Of a stretch of 64,000 nt of DNA, positions 12,301-25,805 are shown piece by piece. The notes beneath the pieces are model-generated. The model was not told the DNA's origin, did not search any database, and was given only the letters and a program-made list of their open reading frames with translations. Numbering within the stretch: position 1 is the stretch's first letter; each line of letters opens with the position of its first letter. The position numbers and the translations under genes are program-made. The stretch comes from Globisporangium splendens (Eukaryota > Oomycota > Peronosporomycetes > Pythiales > Pythiaceae): positions 427,001 to 491,000 of the forward strand of contig VFIW01000015.1 of NCBI GenBank assembly GCA_006386115.1. The letters run 5' to 3'.

Positions 12301-13277
12301 TTGCATACTCGTCTTCAACGGCTCTGTAGCATCTGATCCTCCGCTAGCATCCGACTTGCCTGTTGTTGCTGCTCGGGACATTTGCGCTGGATAGAGTTGT
12401 GTGAAGCAGAGCGAGTCGTTCACGTCTTCTCGCAGTCGCAATAGGAAGAGATCCCACGCGAATTGTCGTGCACGTTGGTCGTGGAGCATCTGGCAAGACA
12501 CCGTCCAACAAAAGACGCGAGTACTCAATCAAATAGTCTGAGTCAGTTATCAGCGGCACGTTTGCTTACCAAACTTTCGGATGCGTCCTCCGTGGTGGCC
12601 TCGTCAAAGGAGACGCCGTCGATACGGTTTAACGCTTTCTTCATCTCAGCAATGCACTCAAAGAACAACGTCTGCCATACCACAATGTCCATGCAAAATG
12701 CATTGCTATACAGTAATGGCTGTCCAAAATAATGCGGAATACAGCTTATAATGCATACCTGCAAGCGCGTGTGTGCGTCCTCATACGAATGGCTCACAAA
12801 CTGATAGTACTGTGTCGCGGTCACCTTGAGCACTGCATGTTTGCACTCGTGCTCGACTGCGCGCTTTTGCTGCTGCAGCTGGTCAATGCGCATGGCGCGC
12901 TGGCGGCGCATGTGTCTGCGCCTTCTGCGTAGCTCCTGAATACGCGACGACGAGTAGCTCTTCGCGCTCTGGAGCAGGGACGCCTTCATACTCGGGTGCT
13001 GCGCCGCCAACACGCTCACAAAAGTGTCTGCGGCAGACCCACAGCGCTCTTGAATAGCATCCTCGTCTCGATTCTTAAAGCGAGTGGAAGCTTCCGACGG
13101 CCAGCGGTTCAGCGGCACGGGCTGCTCGGAACTGAATTCGACCGCAGTTGAAGCAGCGACTTGCGCCTCCAGACTGCCGCGCAGCGCCTGGAAAAACGAG
13201 TCAAATGGATCCATTGCCGTCGCAGGAAGCGCGGTCGAAGACGGCGCGGAGGCAGCATGGTGCAACGCCATGCACAT
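9359..13277 (-). CDS. Large multi-exon coiled-coil protein of unknown function
   Basis: Seven exons are inferred: 12759-13277, 12570-12671, 10873-12489, 10629-10802, 10413-10550, 10078-10339 and 9359-10002. All junctions keep frame; the product is about 1,151 residues. The 10803-10872 intron has a weak donor (GTTTTG) and could instead be shorter. Start is the first ATG at 13277; ATG 13214 (MDPFDSFFQALRG) is an alternative. The N-terminal 200 residues hold a basic coiled coil (RIQELRRRRRHMRRQRA). The middle is Ser-rich with a hydrophobic helical patch, and the C-terminal third has two more coiled coils (LQASLEEMKQIE; LSTRKLQLLQRRQEALEARL) and a Gln-rich stretch. The build resembles a centrosomal or augmin-type structural protein, but no family signature is recognised. 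It ends 78 bp from the convergent fRMsr gene. Confidence 0.55.
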
Positions 13278-14916
13278 CTTTTCTTTGCATCTGCTTCAAC
13301 TGGTAGCCTATCGAATAGCCTATACGATATTTATACCGATTATGAAAGGGTATTCTATTGGAGGAGTGTTCTGTTAAACAACTACAGTGTGCACTGTTAA
13401 ATGTGATAGTTGAAATGCTGTCGGGGTGTGTCGTGTCACAGTGAAGATGTGATGTTTCCGACAATCGAGTGTCTCTACTTCCAGCAGAATGCAAACAGTG
13501 GCAGCCGCCGACAGACGCAGTCGCAGCGTAGATGCAGCACTGGGTCCCCTGACAGAGCCTGATTTGGTTCGTGTGTGCGGCTCGCGCAGTGTCGTTATCT
13601 CTTTTTCCACGCCATTCTCACGAGCGCACTGACACCTCAAATTTGCATATCCCTCTTGTTGCGAAATTTACCATTCTTCTCGTCGAGCGCTGTCGTCTAT
13701 GGAAGAGATCTTTCGCAGCCCCAATGGACGGACAGGAGCGCTTCGGATCCGACCCCAAGCGTCACTTTCTGCGTCAAATCTTTCGACACAAACACAAGGA
13801 CGAGCACACACACGTGAGGTGCATCCAAGCCGCAAGAGATTTGCTTTCAAAAGAGGACATGCGATCAAAAAGATCTCACACACGGCATGGGCTTTCTCGC
13901 TTGGTCGAGGACACCTTCGCATGGCGTTCGTCCGAGATGCGACGTAGCGTCTAATTAAGCAAGCATCCGAGTCTCTTCTTAACAAGCGAGCGCCTAAGTG
14001 CGTTGAGCACCAGTCGATCCATTGGATATCCGCCAAGGCGGACAGAACGAGAGAGAGAAGCGATCACTTGCACCACTGCCGTTTCACCGCGCGATCCACC
14101 TTCACAGAGCTGCTAAATAATTGTGGGTTCCCAATAGCGCTATGTCATGCACACCTTCGCAGCTGGTATGAGACCCCGTCTTGCGCTCCAAATCGCATGC
14201 CGCTCGTCGTATCTTTCCATCATTTTCCTTCTTTGCTTTCGCACCCTTTCGTTGGCGTCGTTTCAGGGCTTGCAGCGCACTGTGCGCCAGCAGATACACT
14301 CTCATTGGCTAAAATACATCACCTATATCATCCAATCCAGCATCCTGATTCAAATCACTGACACACAGGATTGGCTGAAATAGCGATCTCGGAGCTGTTT
14401 GGCACATTGTTGGGCTACTGCCAGTGTTTGATCCCATTCGCATTGCCGAGTGACTGAATCCCCAGCTCAAGAGGAGGCGCATTTTGCAGATTCCCCCCTT
14501 TCCCGACACGTCGCCCTCGCGTCTGCGCTCGCGAACAAGCCCCTCTCTGCAGAAGCACAGAGCGTGTGTACGAGTGTGCGTCTTCGCTCTGTCTCTGCGT
14601 GCGCGCGTGTGCTGAACGACAGGCGCTTCCGTCTCATTCTCTGCATCTCGTGTCGCTGTTTCGGTGGACGCGTGTGACTTCCAAGAACCCCCAGAACGCG
14701 TCTAACGAAGCGTCGAAGCAAGCAAGTAAGCGCGTTTCCTTGTGTTCCTCTGTGTGCATATTCTGCCTGTGTGATTGACGTCGCGTTCTCGCTGTTGTTG
14801 TGCTCTGCCATTTGCTTGGACGCTTGCTGTGACTTGAAGAACCCACACGTGGCACCAAGTGCCTCGTCTCTCGGTTGGCAAAAATTGGTCGGCAGTACAA
14901 GAAGAAGTCCGACGAC
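13278..14916. other. Long intergenic region upstream of the Ca2+-ATPase
   Basis: About 1.6 kb separates divergent genes. Two overlapping plus-strand open frames start at ATG 13699 and 13722 (about 80 codons each) but have no recognisable domain. A direct repeat TAGCCTA-TCGAA-TAGCCTA lies at about 13310, next to the minus-strand start. A weak initiator lies at 14477-14492; the stretch after it, with splice-like signals near 14725, may be a 5' UTR with an intron. Confidence 0.35.
14477..14492 (+). promoter_or_regulatory. Possible oomycete initiator for the Ca2+-ATPase
   Basis: GCGCATTTTGCAGATT matches the Inr-FPR consensus at most positions. It lies about 425 bp upstream of the ATG, so the 5' UTR would be long or spliced. 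Confidence 0.35.
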
Positions 14917-17900
14917 ATGGCGGCTCTCCCGGTCGTCGCGAACGGGAAGCGCGTGACGTACGGCAGTGGGAATGGGGTGCTCGAGATCGACATCCACGGC
15001 AACGTGCTGGATGACGACGCGCTCACCGAGTCGTCGTCGGCATCGGATCTGATGCTCGATGCGCATATTGGCGGTGGCAGCAACGACATTATGAACACCG
15101 CATCGTCGCGTCACCATGATGACGTCGTGCGCGAGCTTGGCGTGGATCCAAACTACGGACTCTCGCCATTGAACGTGGACGAGCGGCAGCGCGAGTACGG
15201 ACTGAACGAATTGGAGGGCGAAGAAGAGGTGCGTGGCAGTACGTCATTGATATCTTATTGATTGAGAGCACACGACTAACGCTTATGTACTTGTATTTAT
15301 GTAGGAATCGATTGTGGCCAAGTTTTTCGGGCAGTTTAAGGATCCGCTGATCATGCTCCTGATGGCGTCTGGGGTCGTGAGTATCATCATGGGCCACACG
15401 GACGACGCGATCTCGATCGGCGTCGCCATCACGATCGTCGTGACTGTCGCGTTCGTGCAGGAGTACCGCTCGGAGAAGACGTTAGAGGCGCTCAAGGAGC
15501 TCGTGCCGCCGCGATGCCACGTCGTGCGCGACGGCGTGACTGTCGATATCTTCGCCAAGGAGCTCGTGCCGGGCGACATCATCCTCGTAAACGTCGGCGA
15601 CCGCATCCCCGCGGACGCACGGCTCATCGAAGCTATCGACTTGGAGGTCGACGAGTCGAATCTCACGGGCGAGACGCATCCAGTAATGAAGCACACGGCG
15701 GCGATCCAAAACGGTCACTTGCACCCGATCGCGGAGCGCAAGAACATCGTGTACATGGGCACGCTCGTGCGCGCGGGACGAGGCCGCGCCGTTGTCTTCG
15801 GTACGGGCTCGCGCACCGAGTTTGGTCTCGTGTTTGATGTGATGCACAAGGTCGAGGAACGCAAGACGCCGCTGCAAAACAGCATGGATGACCTCGGCAA
15901 GCACTTGTCGATGTTCTCGATCGGCATCATTGCGATTATCGTCATGATTGGGATCCTGCAAGGCAAAGGACTGCTCGCGATGCTCCAAATCGGCGTGTCG
16001 CTCGCAGTCGCGGCGATCCCCGAGGGGCTCCCGATCTGCGTGACCGTGACGCTGGCATTTGGCGTGATGAAGATGGCGAAGCGCCATGCGATCGTCAAGA
16101 AACTGCCTGCCGTTGAAGCGCTCGGGTGCATCAACGTGATCTGTGCCGACAAGACCGGGACGATCACGACCAACAAGATGGAGGTCATCGAGATCTTTGT
16201 GCCGTTTGAGAGCGTCTACGCCGAGGTGAACGGTATCGGTGAGCGGGTGATGAACACCAATATGAGCGCCAGTGGCGCGGCGGCAGCGTCGACGGGCATC
16301 AAGTCTCATGTCACGATGCGCGGCGAGGCTGTGACTGAGAGCAGCCATCCGCACGTGTATCATTGTCTTCTTGCTGGCGCGCTGTGCAACAATGCCGTGA
16401 TCTCGGATGGTGAAGTGATCGGTCAGGCCACCGAAGGTGCTGTGCTCATGTGTTCACAGAAAGTGGGCGTAACGAAAGAGGTTATGGACCAGTTCAGCCG
16501 CGTGAGCGAGGTGCCGTTCAGCTCGGACAAGAAATGGATGGCTGTGTGCTGCGAGCAGAACGGATTCCGCAAGTGGTACCTCAAGGGCATGACCGAGGCG
16601 ATTCTCTCGCGTTGCGACAAGATCGAAGACAACTGTGGTCGCTTCAAGGACATGAGCGCGAGTGACCGCGAACGCATCCAGAAGGAATCACATTTGATGG
16701 CGTCGCGTGGGCTGCGCGTGCTGGCGCTCGCCTTCGGTGAACACTCTGACCGCGGCATGGTGTTCTCGGGACTCGTGGGAATCTCGGACCCGCCGCGTGC
16801 AGAAGTCGAGAAGGCGATCATGGAGCTTCACATGAGCGGCGTCAAGACCGTGATGCTTACAGGCGATTCGCGGGAGACGGCGATCGCCATCGCGTCGAAG
16901 GTCGGAATCGTCACGCCTGAGGACTTTGCGGCTGCCGACAGCGAAGATTCGTCGTTTGACGACTTTGCCGTCTCGGGTACTGAACTCGAGACGATGGACA
17001 TGATGGAGCTCGAGAAACGGATCCTGAAGACCTGTGTGTTCTACCGCACTTGTCCGCGTCACAAGCTGAAGATCGTGCGTGCGTTCCAGGAGGCTGGGCT
17101 GCAGGTCGCGATGACGGGCGACGGCGTGAACGACGCGCCGGCGCTCAAGGCCGCGGACATTGGTATCGCCATGGGCACAAGCGGTACGGACGTCTCGAAG
17201 GAAGCGTCTGACATGATTTTGCTGGACGACAATTTCCACACGATCCTGTGCGCGATGGAGGAAGGCAAGTCGATCTACCACAACATCAAGCACTTTCTCC
17301 GATTCCAGTTGAGTACGAGCATCTCGGCGCTGTGTCTGATCGCGATCTCGACGCTCTTCAACTTGCCGTCGCCGTTGAACGCGATGCAGATCCTGTGGAT
17401 CAACATCATCATGGATGGCCCGCCTGCCCAGAGTCTGGGCGTCGAACCGGTCGATCACGACGTGATGAAAGAAGGACCGCGGTCGAAAGACGCGAGCATC
17501 ATCACGCGGTCCATGATCAAGCGCATCCTGACGTCGGCGTTGTGCATCGTCGCAGGCACGTTGTACGTGTTTTACAACGAACTGGCCGTCGACGGCTCAG
17601 TGAGCAAGCGCGACCGCACGATGAGCTTTACAACGTTCGTCATGTTCGACATGTTCAACGCGCTCTCGTGCCGCTCGGACGACAAGTCAGTGTTTGAGAT
17701 CGGTCTGCTCTCCAACACGGCGTTCGCGTACGCCGTCGGCGCATCTCTGGTACGTTTTGCTTTCCGGTTTTGTTTGTGTGTGTATGGGAAGCAAGCTCAT
17801 TGTGTTGTATTTATTGTGTGTGTTTTTGTTTGTGCAGCTCGGTCAGCTCTTGGTGATTTACTTTCCGCCGCTGCAGGCGACGTTCCAGACCGAAGCGCTC

Positions 17901-18074
17901 TCGACAGGGGACCTCGTGTACATCTGCTGCATCGCGTCGACGGTTTTGATTTTTGACGAGGGCCGGAAATGGTTCCAGGGCAAGCACAAGCTCCATGCGT
18001 CGATGCGGTCCGCGAGCGCCACGGGCATCAAGAAGAAGCGCTCATGGCAGGGCAAGGTCTACGAGACCGTGTAA
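14917..18074 (+). CDS. PMR1: Secretory-pathway (PMR1/SPCA-type) Ca2+-transporting P-type ATPase
   Basis: Three exons (14917-15228, 15305-17749, 17838-18074) encode 997 residues. It pumps Ca2+, and in this subfamily Mn2+, from the cytosol into Golgi/ER lumen with ATP. The full P-type set is present: LTGET actuator motif, IPEGLPI in M4, phosphorylation site DKTGT, TGDSRETA, and the hinge GDGVNDAPALK. The M6 segment LWINIIMDGPPAQSLGVEP is nearly identical to animal ATP2C1, which fixes the P2A/SPCA subtype over SERCA or PMCA. The N-terminus is acidic and lacks an obvious EF-hand, and no calmodulin-binding C-terminal tail is seen. The ATG at 14917 is the first in frame after an upstream stop. The second intron splits the last transmembrane hairpin. 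Its 3' end faces the SEL1L gene 240 bp away. Confidence 0.93.
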
Positions 18075-18313
18075 ACCTGGCACCCTTTGTCTTTTGTGCC
18101 TGTTTTGTTTCTGGCACGCAGCCTAAGCAAACAGCAACAAGACATGGAGAGCGACGGACTATGAGCGCACGCTTTCGTTTGTATAATGTAGTAGATTTGG
18201 ATTGGAACGATGATGATGATAATGGAAATTGGATTTGATACACTAACTCACGTCATGTGTCCACAAGATCTGTAATTTACACGCAAAGCGCTGTCGAGAA
18301 GGCACCGCAGTCT

Positions 18314-20865
18314 CTAATTTACGATGTAGCTCCCGCCAAACGTGAGCAGCGTTTGGCCGACTGACCGCAGCGTGAGGATCACATCGAGCGCCATCAATGC
18401 GATCGCGCATGGCACGTTCTCCGGAAACGCCGTCTCGCTGCACTGCGCGTAGTATTTCTACGGCAATCAAATCCAAGTGAGTCACACACACACATAGCAA
18501 AACAAGATGCATTTGCATCCACACAATGCATTCGTACCTTTGCCATGTCGAGACTTTGCTCGATTCCGTCGCCCATCGCGTACATGAGTCCGCAGTTGTA
18601 CGCTGCCTCTGGATCCCCAAGTTCGGCCGCGAGCGCATAGCGTGTCAGTGCGATCGAGTGGTTTTGCTCGCACACGCTGGCCCACTCGGCGTCATGAAAG
18701 CACAATCCGGTCTTGCGGATCGCCTCTGTGTCGTTCAGCATCGCAGCCTGTGAGTACAACTTGTATGCTTCCTCCAGCGGCTGCTTGGCCGTGCCCATCC
18801 ATTGAATGGATGGTAGTGATGCCTCCACAGCTTCAGCGTCATCCGCTGTGGCTTCTCCTTCCTTCTCCACCGTCGTGGGAAAAATCTTGTGACCAAATTT
18901 CTCCAGCAGGAATGCTGCGTTGCTCTGTGCATGTTCATCGCCGAGTTCCGCAACCAAGCGGTAGTTCAGGAACGCACGCACGTAGTCCCCCTTCTGGAAA
19001 CATTCGTAGCCCTTGGCCATGGAAAACGGCAGATCCGAGAGGATGTCTGGATGCAGCGCCACTGTGCGAAAGTAATGCACAGCGCGCTCACACGATCGCG
19101 GGGTCCCAATACCGCGGTAGTACATGACCGCGACATTGAACAGCGCTTGACTGGACTCTGTCTCCGCTGCGAGCTCGAAATGCTCGAATGCGCGAGTTTT
19201 GTTCATAGGAACGCCCTGGCCATTCAAGTACGCCGAGCCTAGGTACGTGTGCGCCTCGCTGTAGCCCAGCTCCACAGCTTGTTCAAAGTATTCCACCGCT
19301 TTTGTCGCATTCTTCGGCACGCCGCTCCCCGACATGTACATGGCGCCGAGTCCGTAGTGTGCGAACGCGCTGCCCTGTTCGGCGGCGGCACGAAAGTAAC
19401 CCAATGCGCTCGCGTTGTTCTGGGGGACGCCGACGCCGTTCAAGAGCATCATGCCGAAATTCGCCTGAGCGTGGGCATCGCCAGCGTCGGCAGCACGCTG
19501 AAAGTGCTGCACGGCCACGGCCTGATCTTGTGCGATTCCCGCGGCTTCGTCACCGTAGAAGTACGTCTCGCCGAGGTGCTCGGTGGCTTCGGCCCACTGT
19601 GGGTCCGCAGGATTCGCTGCGAGCGTGCGGTAGTACTCGAATCGCTGTGCAGCGTCCTCGTGGAACTCGTCGTGGGCAACCGGGGAGCCCAGCATCCATT
19701 CGTCTGACAACCGCGTGAGCGATTTCCCGTCGTCCGGCTTCTCGCCACCTTGGTCCAAGAGCCTGTGGATGTTCGATTGCGCACACCGATGGTAGTACAT
19801 CACTGCGTTCGTGCATCCATTCAGAGTGTTTGGCGTAATACTAACCTTCTTCACCCTGCCGCTCAGGAAGCGATACCCCATCGCGAGTGATGAGACAAAT
19901 TCGTCCATTGCTGCGAGCTCCATCAGCGCGCTTTGTGCGGCGTCATGGCGCTGCTCCTGAGTAAGAGACGCATTGCGTGCCACGCCAAAGTCGATGAGGT
20001 TGAGCAGCGCGAGCGTGCTTGTCGCCGACTCGATTCCAGCATCGACTGCGCTTCGGAGGTTCGCAAATGCCTCAGTCCAGTTGTTGCTTCGCGTTGCCAC
20101 CACAGGCTCAAAGAACTCCATGTACGCGAGCGTCTCCTTTGCGTACAGATCGTTTTGTTCGCTTGCCAGCACGTGCAACTGGTTGATGAGCTCTTCCGTG
20201 TACCCTTCGGTCTCAATGCGTTTCTCGAGATCCAGGAATTCGTCCGTGAGTTCGATGGCGTCTGCCTTCGCATTCTCCATCGCTGCCCCAGCTTTGCCCC
20301 TTGCATCCGCTGCTTCCCACTCGTCCAGGATCTTCTCCGCAAGCTCTTGGAGTCTAAATATCTCCTTGTCCGCAGTTTCTTTTTTGAGATTCTCCTGGTT
20401 GAAAGGCGCTGCTGCTGCGTCCATCGTAGCTGCATTTTCATCTTCCAGTTCCTGCAATCGATCCACCACGTATGCATCTAACCCCAACGACAGCGACTGG
20501 TCACCAGCCTGCAACTGTGAAAAGATGGACTCCAACGCTGACTGCAATTTCTGCGCATCCATTCGCTCATCTGCTGACTCTTCCCTGGTTAAAGCATCTT
20601 CTTCCGGTGCTTGAGCCGACTGCACCTCGTGTATTGGCTTTTCGAAAAAGCTGTCGATACTGGGTGTCGATGCATCCTGCATCTCGATTTCCCATGAGAT
20701 CACGTCTTCCTTATCAGCGCGGCGGTCATCAAGTGACGCGGTGTCATCGGGCTCCTGCTCTGAAGACGCCTCAGGACGCGTGTGGACGTCTGCATCCGCA
20801 GCAGTCGTAGTGTGCACCGTAACCAGAGCCAGCACCGCTGCGAATCGCCATGCTCTCCAACCCAT
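18314..20865 (-). CDS. HRD3: SEL1L/HRD3-like ER-associated degradation adaptor
   Basis: Two exons (18538-20865, 18314-18457; 80-bp intron) give 823 residues. The signal peptide MGWRAWRFAAVLALVTVHTT is followed by an acidic luminal region and a predicted coiled coil. From about residue 400 to 760 there is a run of Sel1-like repeats, each with the form AxxxLGxxYxxGxGVxxN (for example AHYGLGAMYMSGSGVPKN and AHTYLGSAYLNGQGVPMN). The 47-residue last exon supplies a hydrophobic helix (CAIALMALDVILTL) near the C-terminus, fitting a type I ER membrane protein. In the family this is the luminal partner of the HRD1 ubiquitin ligase, recruiting misfolded glycoproteins. Several NxT/S sequons are present. 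The single large exon and intact frame argue for a functional gene. Confidence 0.88.
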
Positions 20866-21258
20866 TCTCTCTGTCGATCGTCAATAGCTTCTGGTCAATA
20901 AATACGGAGAAGCACTGCTTCCTTTCTCAGTCAATACGTCACGACAGACAACAAGAGAGGATGCGTTCGAGAGCTCAGACACAGACACGCACAGTAGACA
21001 CCTGTGATCTCCACTTTAAGCACCGCGGGCGTCGCAATTGACCGTCGAAAAAGGTGCGTCCGTCGCGCTTCCACGTAGTCGCTCAAGCTTTTCAGTGTGA
21101 CGTCGTTCTCTGGAAAGTGCTGTCCTTCGTCCCTCTTAAAACTGAATGCATCCGAGCCGCAAAAGCCGTTTTTAATAGAAACGCATCGCTGGCTTGGCTC
21201 GGCTTGCGACTCGCGTCTTTTCAGATGCTTCAATGTGGAAAGCAATCTGGCGGCCAAA
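20866..21258. other. Divergent promoter region
   Basis: It is shared by the SEL1L gene and the RCC1-BTB gene. I see no clear Inr-FPR match and no coding potential. Confidence 0.4.
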
Positions 21259-24200
21259 ATGGGCACGAATGCGGTGCTGCACGCGCCTTCTTCTGGGGAA
21301 AGAAGCACGGCGAAGATGCAGCCTGCGAGCGTCAGTGGGCAGAGAATTGACGCCGAAGCAGTACTTAAGGCGATGAAGCAGTCGACGCGTCGACTGGACG
21401 AGATCTTGCAGCAGCTGTGCGCGGCAGAGCGGCTCAAGAACAAGGACGCACGGTAAGCGCCGCATGCATTCCACAAAGGCATTCCAGGCTCAGGAATGAC
21501 ACTGCAGAGGAGTGAGCGCGGCAGCGACGACAGTGGGGTAGACAAAGTGTTTGTGGATGCGTATGAGCAGCAGCAAGAATTAAGCAACAACAATGGCGAT
21601 ATGCCTGTCGACATGGATGTGGGTATGATGGAGTCGGATCTTGCATCCGTCGACGCATACTTCCAGGTATAGTGGACGAAACGTGTTCGCACACTCTTGT
21701 GATTAGCACGACACGTGGACGCATTAACATTGCGGATGTGTGCTTTACATAATATGATGTTAACCATTTGTGTAGGCGATTGATCACATCTTGACGGCAG
21801 CAGCTTCAAATGACGACCCCATCCGAGTCCACATTTCGCAAGGCATGCTGGAAAAAGCGAAAGAGGATACCGCATATATAGCAGCTTTACCACTTGCGAA
21901 CGAGTTGAACGAGGCGTCGCAGTCGCAGAAAGCAATATTTGCGGCGCAGACCAAGAACACGACGTTCTGCTTTCTCAAGTCTGGCGATCAGGCAACTTTA
22001 TATATGGCTCGTAGTACAGCAATGCTCAACGATGCACCTCCTCCAGTCGGTGAGCAATTGCTATCGAGTGTGACATTCGGCCACTTTGTGATAATCAGCC
22101 CGTCGCACTGCAGTGGCAACAAGGGAACCCAGCCACGCAGGTGAGGAAACTAAAGCTTATCCTTGCCAATTGGCGGACTGCTCAGCTGATTTTGTGGGAC
22201 GGTGTGGTTGATTATCAATAGGTGCACATCACGGAAGGCAAGCACGAGTTTCAGTGGGGACTGCTCGTTATGCTGCAGACTCGCTCATTACTCCGTGCGC
22301 ACACGCCAACTGAGTCGGCCGAAACACAGGAGTTGGTGCGAGGAGCACTTATAACGGCGTTGGCGCAGCTCACGCTGTTTCTACCAAAATCAAGGTACAC
22401 TGATGCCGACAACGATAACAGCGAGGACGATGGAACGAGTTCTGCAATCTCGACTTCTACGGACGTGTATTTTGCAAAGCACGTGATGGCGGACAGCGCG
22501 AAGGAAACTCCCTTGCGCGATAGAGCTCGTCGCATTGCTGAGACCGGCACGCCAGGATCGTTTTCTTTGCGTGCTCCGGGAACGCGAGCTCTTCCTGAAC
22601 TTGTGGCGGTGTATGTCAAAGGAACGCCTGCAGTTGACGATGACAAGGATCCCTCATTGCCATCTGTAGCTGAAAGGTGCGACGATTTCGTCAGGCTGAC
22701 GATAGACACGGTATGCTTTCAGCAACTATCCCATGCGAGCTTTGCATTTAGGACTCGTAAGCTAAGAGTGTATGTGCCTGCAGCCTTTTCCACGAGCGCG
22801 AATCGTTCAAGCAGCATGCAGTCGCTTCCACACGCTTCTTCTGAGCGACGTTGGGATGGTGTTTGCGTTTGGGCAATCAGTCGACGGAGCTCTTGGTTTG
22901 GGAGACGCGAGTAGTATGAACTCTTATGTCAGGGCTCCACGGCTCGTGGACTTCTTTTTCGATAACCTCATCTCCGTGAGCTGTATTGCCTGTGGAGGTG
23001 ATCCCATGGCAGGAGCTCATTCAGCCGCGGTAAGCACCGACGGTCGTGTGTACACTTGGGGTGTCGGGACAGCGCTCGGCAACGGATCCATTCGAAGCCA
23101 CTCGGAGCCCCAGTTTGTCCGATTCCCTGAACTCGAAGTGCTGGATACAAATGGTGAAGAGGTACAACGGCAGGGTGAGAACGAAACAAGGATCTACGCA
23201 CCGCCAAAGATTGAGTCCATTGCTTGCGGCGGAGGATTCTGTGTTGCCGTATCAGACACAGGTCACGCATTCGCATGGGGGAAATGGAGTGACGGCCGTC
23301 TTGGTCTCGGTAAGATCCCCATCTTGAATCAGTCCTCGCGGAAATTTGGTCGACGACGGCAATTCCAGTCTTTCCAGCTCACTCCCAAGCAACTCATTCT
23401 GCCAACGAGACCTCAACCATCGAGCAGCATGTCGCGGTCGTTGTTTTTGAAAGTATCGTGTGGAGACGCTCACTGCGTCGCATTGATGCGCGATGGCGCG
23501 ATTCTGACCTGGGGTCGAGGCAACCACGGTCAACTGGGTCATGGCACCGCTCACAATTCGTTAGCTCCAGTGGAGGTTGCAATAGCCAAAGAGCCTGATT
23601 TGGTGTGGCGAGACGTGGTGGCAGATGAGAACTGGAGCATGGCGTTGGATGTTCATGGTCATGTGTGGACCTGGGGTGCATGTGGTGGAACGGTACTCGG
23701 TCATGGGAATGGTGTGTCCAAGACGGCTGTCGTGACCGAGACAATCCTGCAACGGCATCATCGCTTATTGAAGCAGGCTTCGACCAAATCCGAGATTACG
23801 CCACCGCCGTTGCCAGAGCTGAACTGGATGCGTCCACAACTCGTACCATCCTTCGGCAATGGAGGAATCGAAATCCAGCAAATCAGTGCCGGACTCCAGC
23901 ATGCAGCAGTTGTATCTACCAACGGGGATCTCTATCAATGGGGTGAAAAGAACGGTTGGTCGAGTCTCCCAACACTCGTGCATGCAGGAAGAGAATCCAA
24001 GATTGGAAATAGCTCGTCTGCTGTGGGCAGTAGCACCATTGGGACTGAGATCGTGGAGCGCGTAGTGTGTGGCGGCAATCAAGTGATCGTGTTCACATCG
24101 GGGACTTTCTTGGCGCGATCGCTCCAGCAATTGTATCGCCGCTGCGAGTTGCTTTCGTCCGACCACCAAGAGCTCGGCCAGAGCGCGTTCAAGGAAGTCA

Positions 24201-25642
24201 CGTCGCAATTGGCGACGGGTATTGTGCTGCTGATCTCTGGGAAACGGCTTTTCGCCCACCAGTTCCTTCTCGCACGACGCAGCCGAGTGCTTCGCGATCT
24301 CATCCTTGACGAGCAGCGCAACCAGTATGCGTCCTCATCAACAGGAGATGACAGCGATAATGAGCACAGTGTTGTGATGGAGCTATTGCTTCCGCAGTTG
24401 CGCTACGATATCGCGCAGATCCTTCTCGAGTGCATGTACACGGACAATTTCTCGGCAAAACTAGATCCGCAGTCATATCTGGTCCGCGACGTGCTTCGTG
24501 CTGCCCAGACTTTCGAATTACCAAGTCTCGAAATGATTTGCCGTGACATTCTCGACGGATCTTCAGCGTTTGGGGCTGGCATCGAACTTTTTCCAAGTAA
24601 AGAGAAGGAACTCGCAAACGAAGCTAACAAACTTGGGGAACGAAGGACGCTGAATCGAGATTTCCACTTTGCACTGGGCAACGCCACATTCTCCGACACG
24701 ACAATTGTCGCTGAAGGCAAAGAAATTCCAGTGCATCGCTGTGTGCTCATCGCTCGAAGTGAGTACTTTCGCGCGCTTCTAGGCTTCCACGTCAAGCAGC
24801 ATGGAGGGCAACAACAAAAAAAGGTGATCCACGTCGATGAGTCATATCTGGGGATGCTGCGTATCTTGAAGTTTATCTACAACGACCACGTCACGGCGTC
24901 GCACTCGAAGGATGACGACGATAGGGTCGAACAAGAGAGCGATGCCACGGAGCAATTGATCGAAGACTTGATCGCAGCGGACAAGTACGGTCTGGCGCGC
25001 TTCAAGCGACTCTGCGAGCACTCGATTCACGTGAATGTCGCGAATTGTCTCGACGTGCTCGCCGTTGCGGATCTCGTGAGCGCCGTGCACTTGAAGCAGG
25101 TACGGAAAACAAACTTTGCCACCTTTTGTTTCAAGAAATGGTATGTGGACTTGCATAAATGTGGAAAATGGCAGATCTGTTTGGAGTTTGCGCAGGCGAA
25201 TCTGCCTGAAGTGACTTCTTAGGAGCCAGTATTTCAGCGATTCAAGGACGCGTTTCCGCACTTGCTAGAAGAATTGTACACGAGCATTCGACTCGCGAGT
25301 ACAAACGAGTCGCTGCTGCGGGTACGTCCGTGATCTTTGTATTTTTTTCTTGGATGAAGGCGCGTCATGAACGCAATGCTGGCCGTCTGGTGTGTCTAGA
25401 GATGGCACAACGCCGTGGAGACGCAATTTCACAAGATACGTGAGCAGGACGAGCGCGCGTGGGAGCTGAAAACGGCCACGACAAAATTCCCGTGGCTGTA
25501 CCTGATCCTGTCGGCCACGTTTGCGACGCTGTACCTCGCGGTGATGCGCACGCGCGTGGACGACTACGTGTTCGTGCCAGCGATCAACCTCGTCGCGATC
25601 GTCGCGGTCATCGCAGCGGCGGCTTTCTTCGGATCCGTGTAA
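21259..25642 (+). CDS. RCC1-repeat, double-BTB protein with C-terminal membrane anchor
   Basis: Exons 21259-21452, 21510-21666, 21776-22049, 22124-22140 (a 17-bp microexon, least certain), 22222-22710, 22784-25099, 25223-25321 and 25400-25642 join in frame to about 1,262 residues. Residues 1-377 are helical and unassigned. From 378 to about 840 run RCC1-type beta-propeller repeats (VYTWGVG; AFAWGKWSDGRLGLG; LTWGRGNHGQLGHG; VWTWGACGG; LYQWGEKNG). Two BTB/POZ domains follow at about 847-970 and 1002-1150; the second begins TFSDTTIVAEGKEIPVHRCV. This core resembles IBTK-like cullin-3 adaptors. The last exon adds two hydrophobic helices (WLYLILSATFATLYLAV and INLVAIVAVIAAAAFFG), so the protein probably sits on a membrane with its propeller and BTB domains in the cytosol. 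The RCC1 propeller may act on a GTPase or as a substrate receptor; that is inference. Confidence 0.75.
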
Positions 25643-25805
25643 CCTACCGCATCAAAGTCAAATGAGTGCAACCTCAGAGAGCAAGCAGCTTAAACAGCAA
25701 GTTCAAAGTCATCTTGGGATTAAATGCGTCAAAGTCCCTGTTCGTTTTTGCTCTTGTCGTTGGTGTGTCTGGCTTGGGGTCCTCCTCTAATGTAAACTGC
25801 GTTGT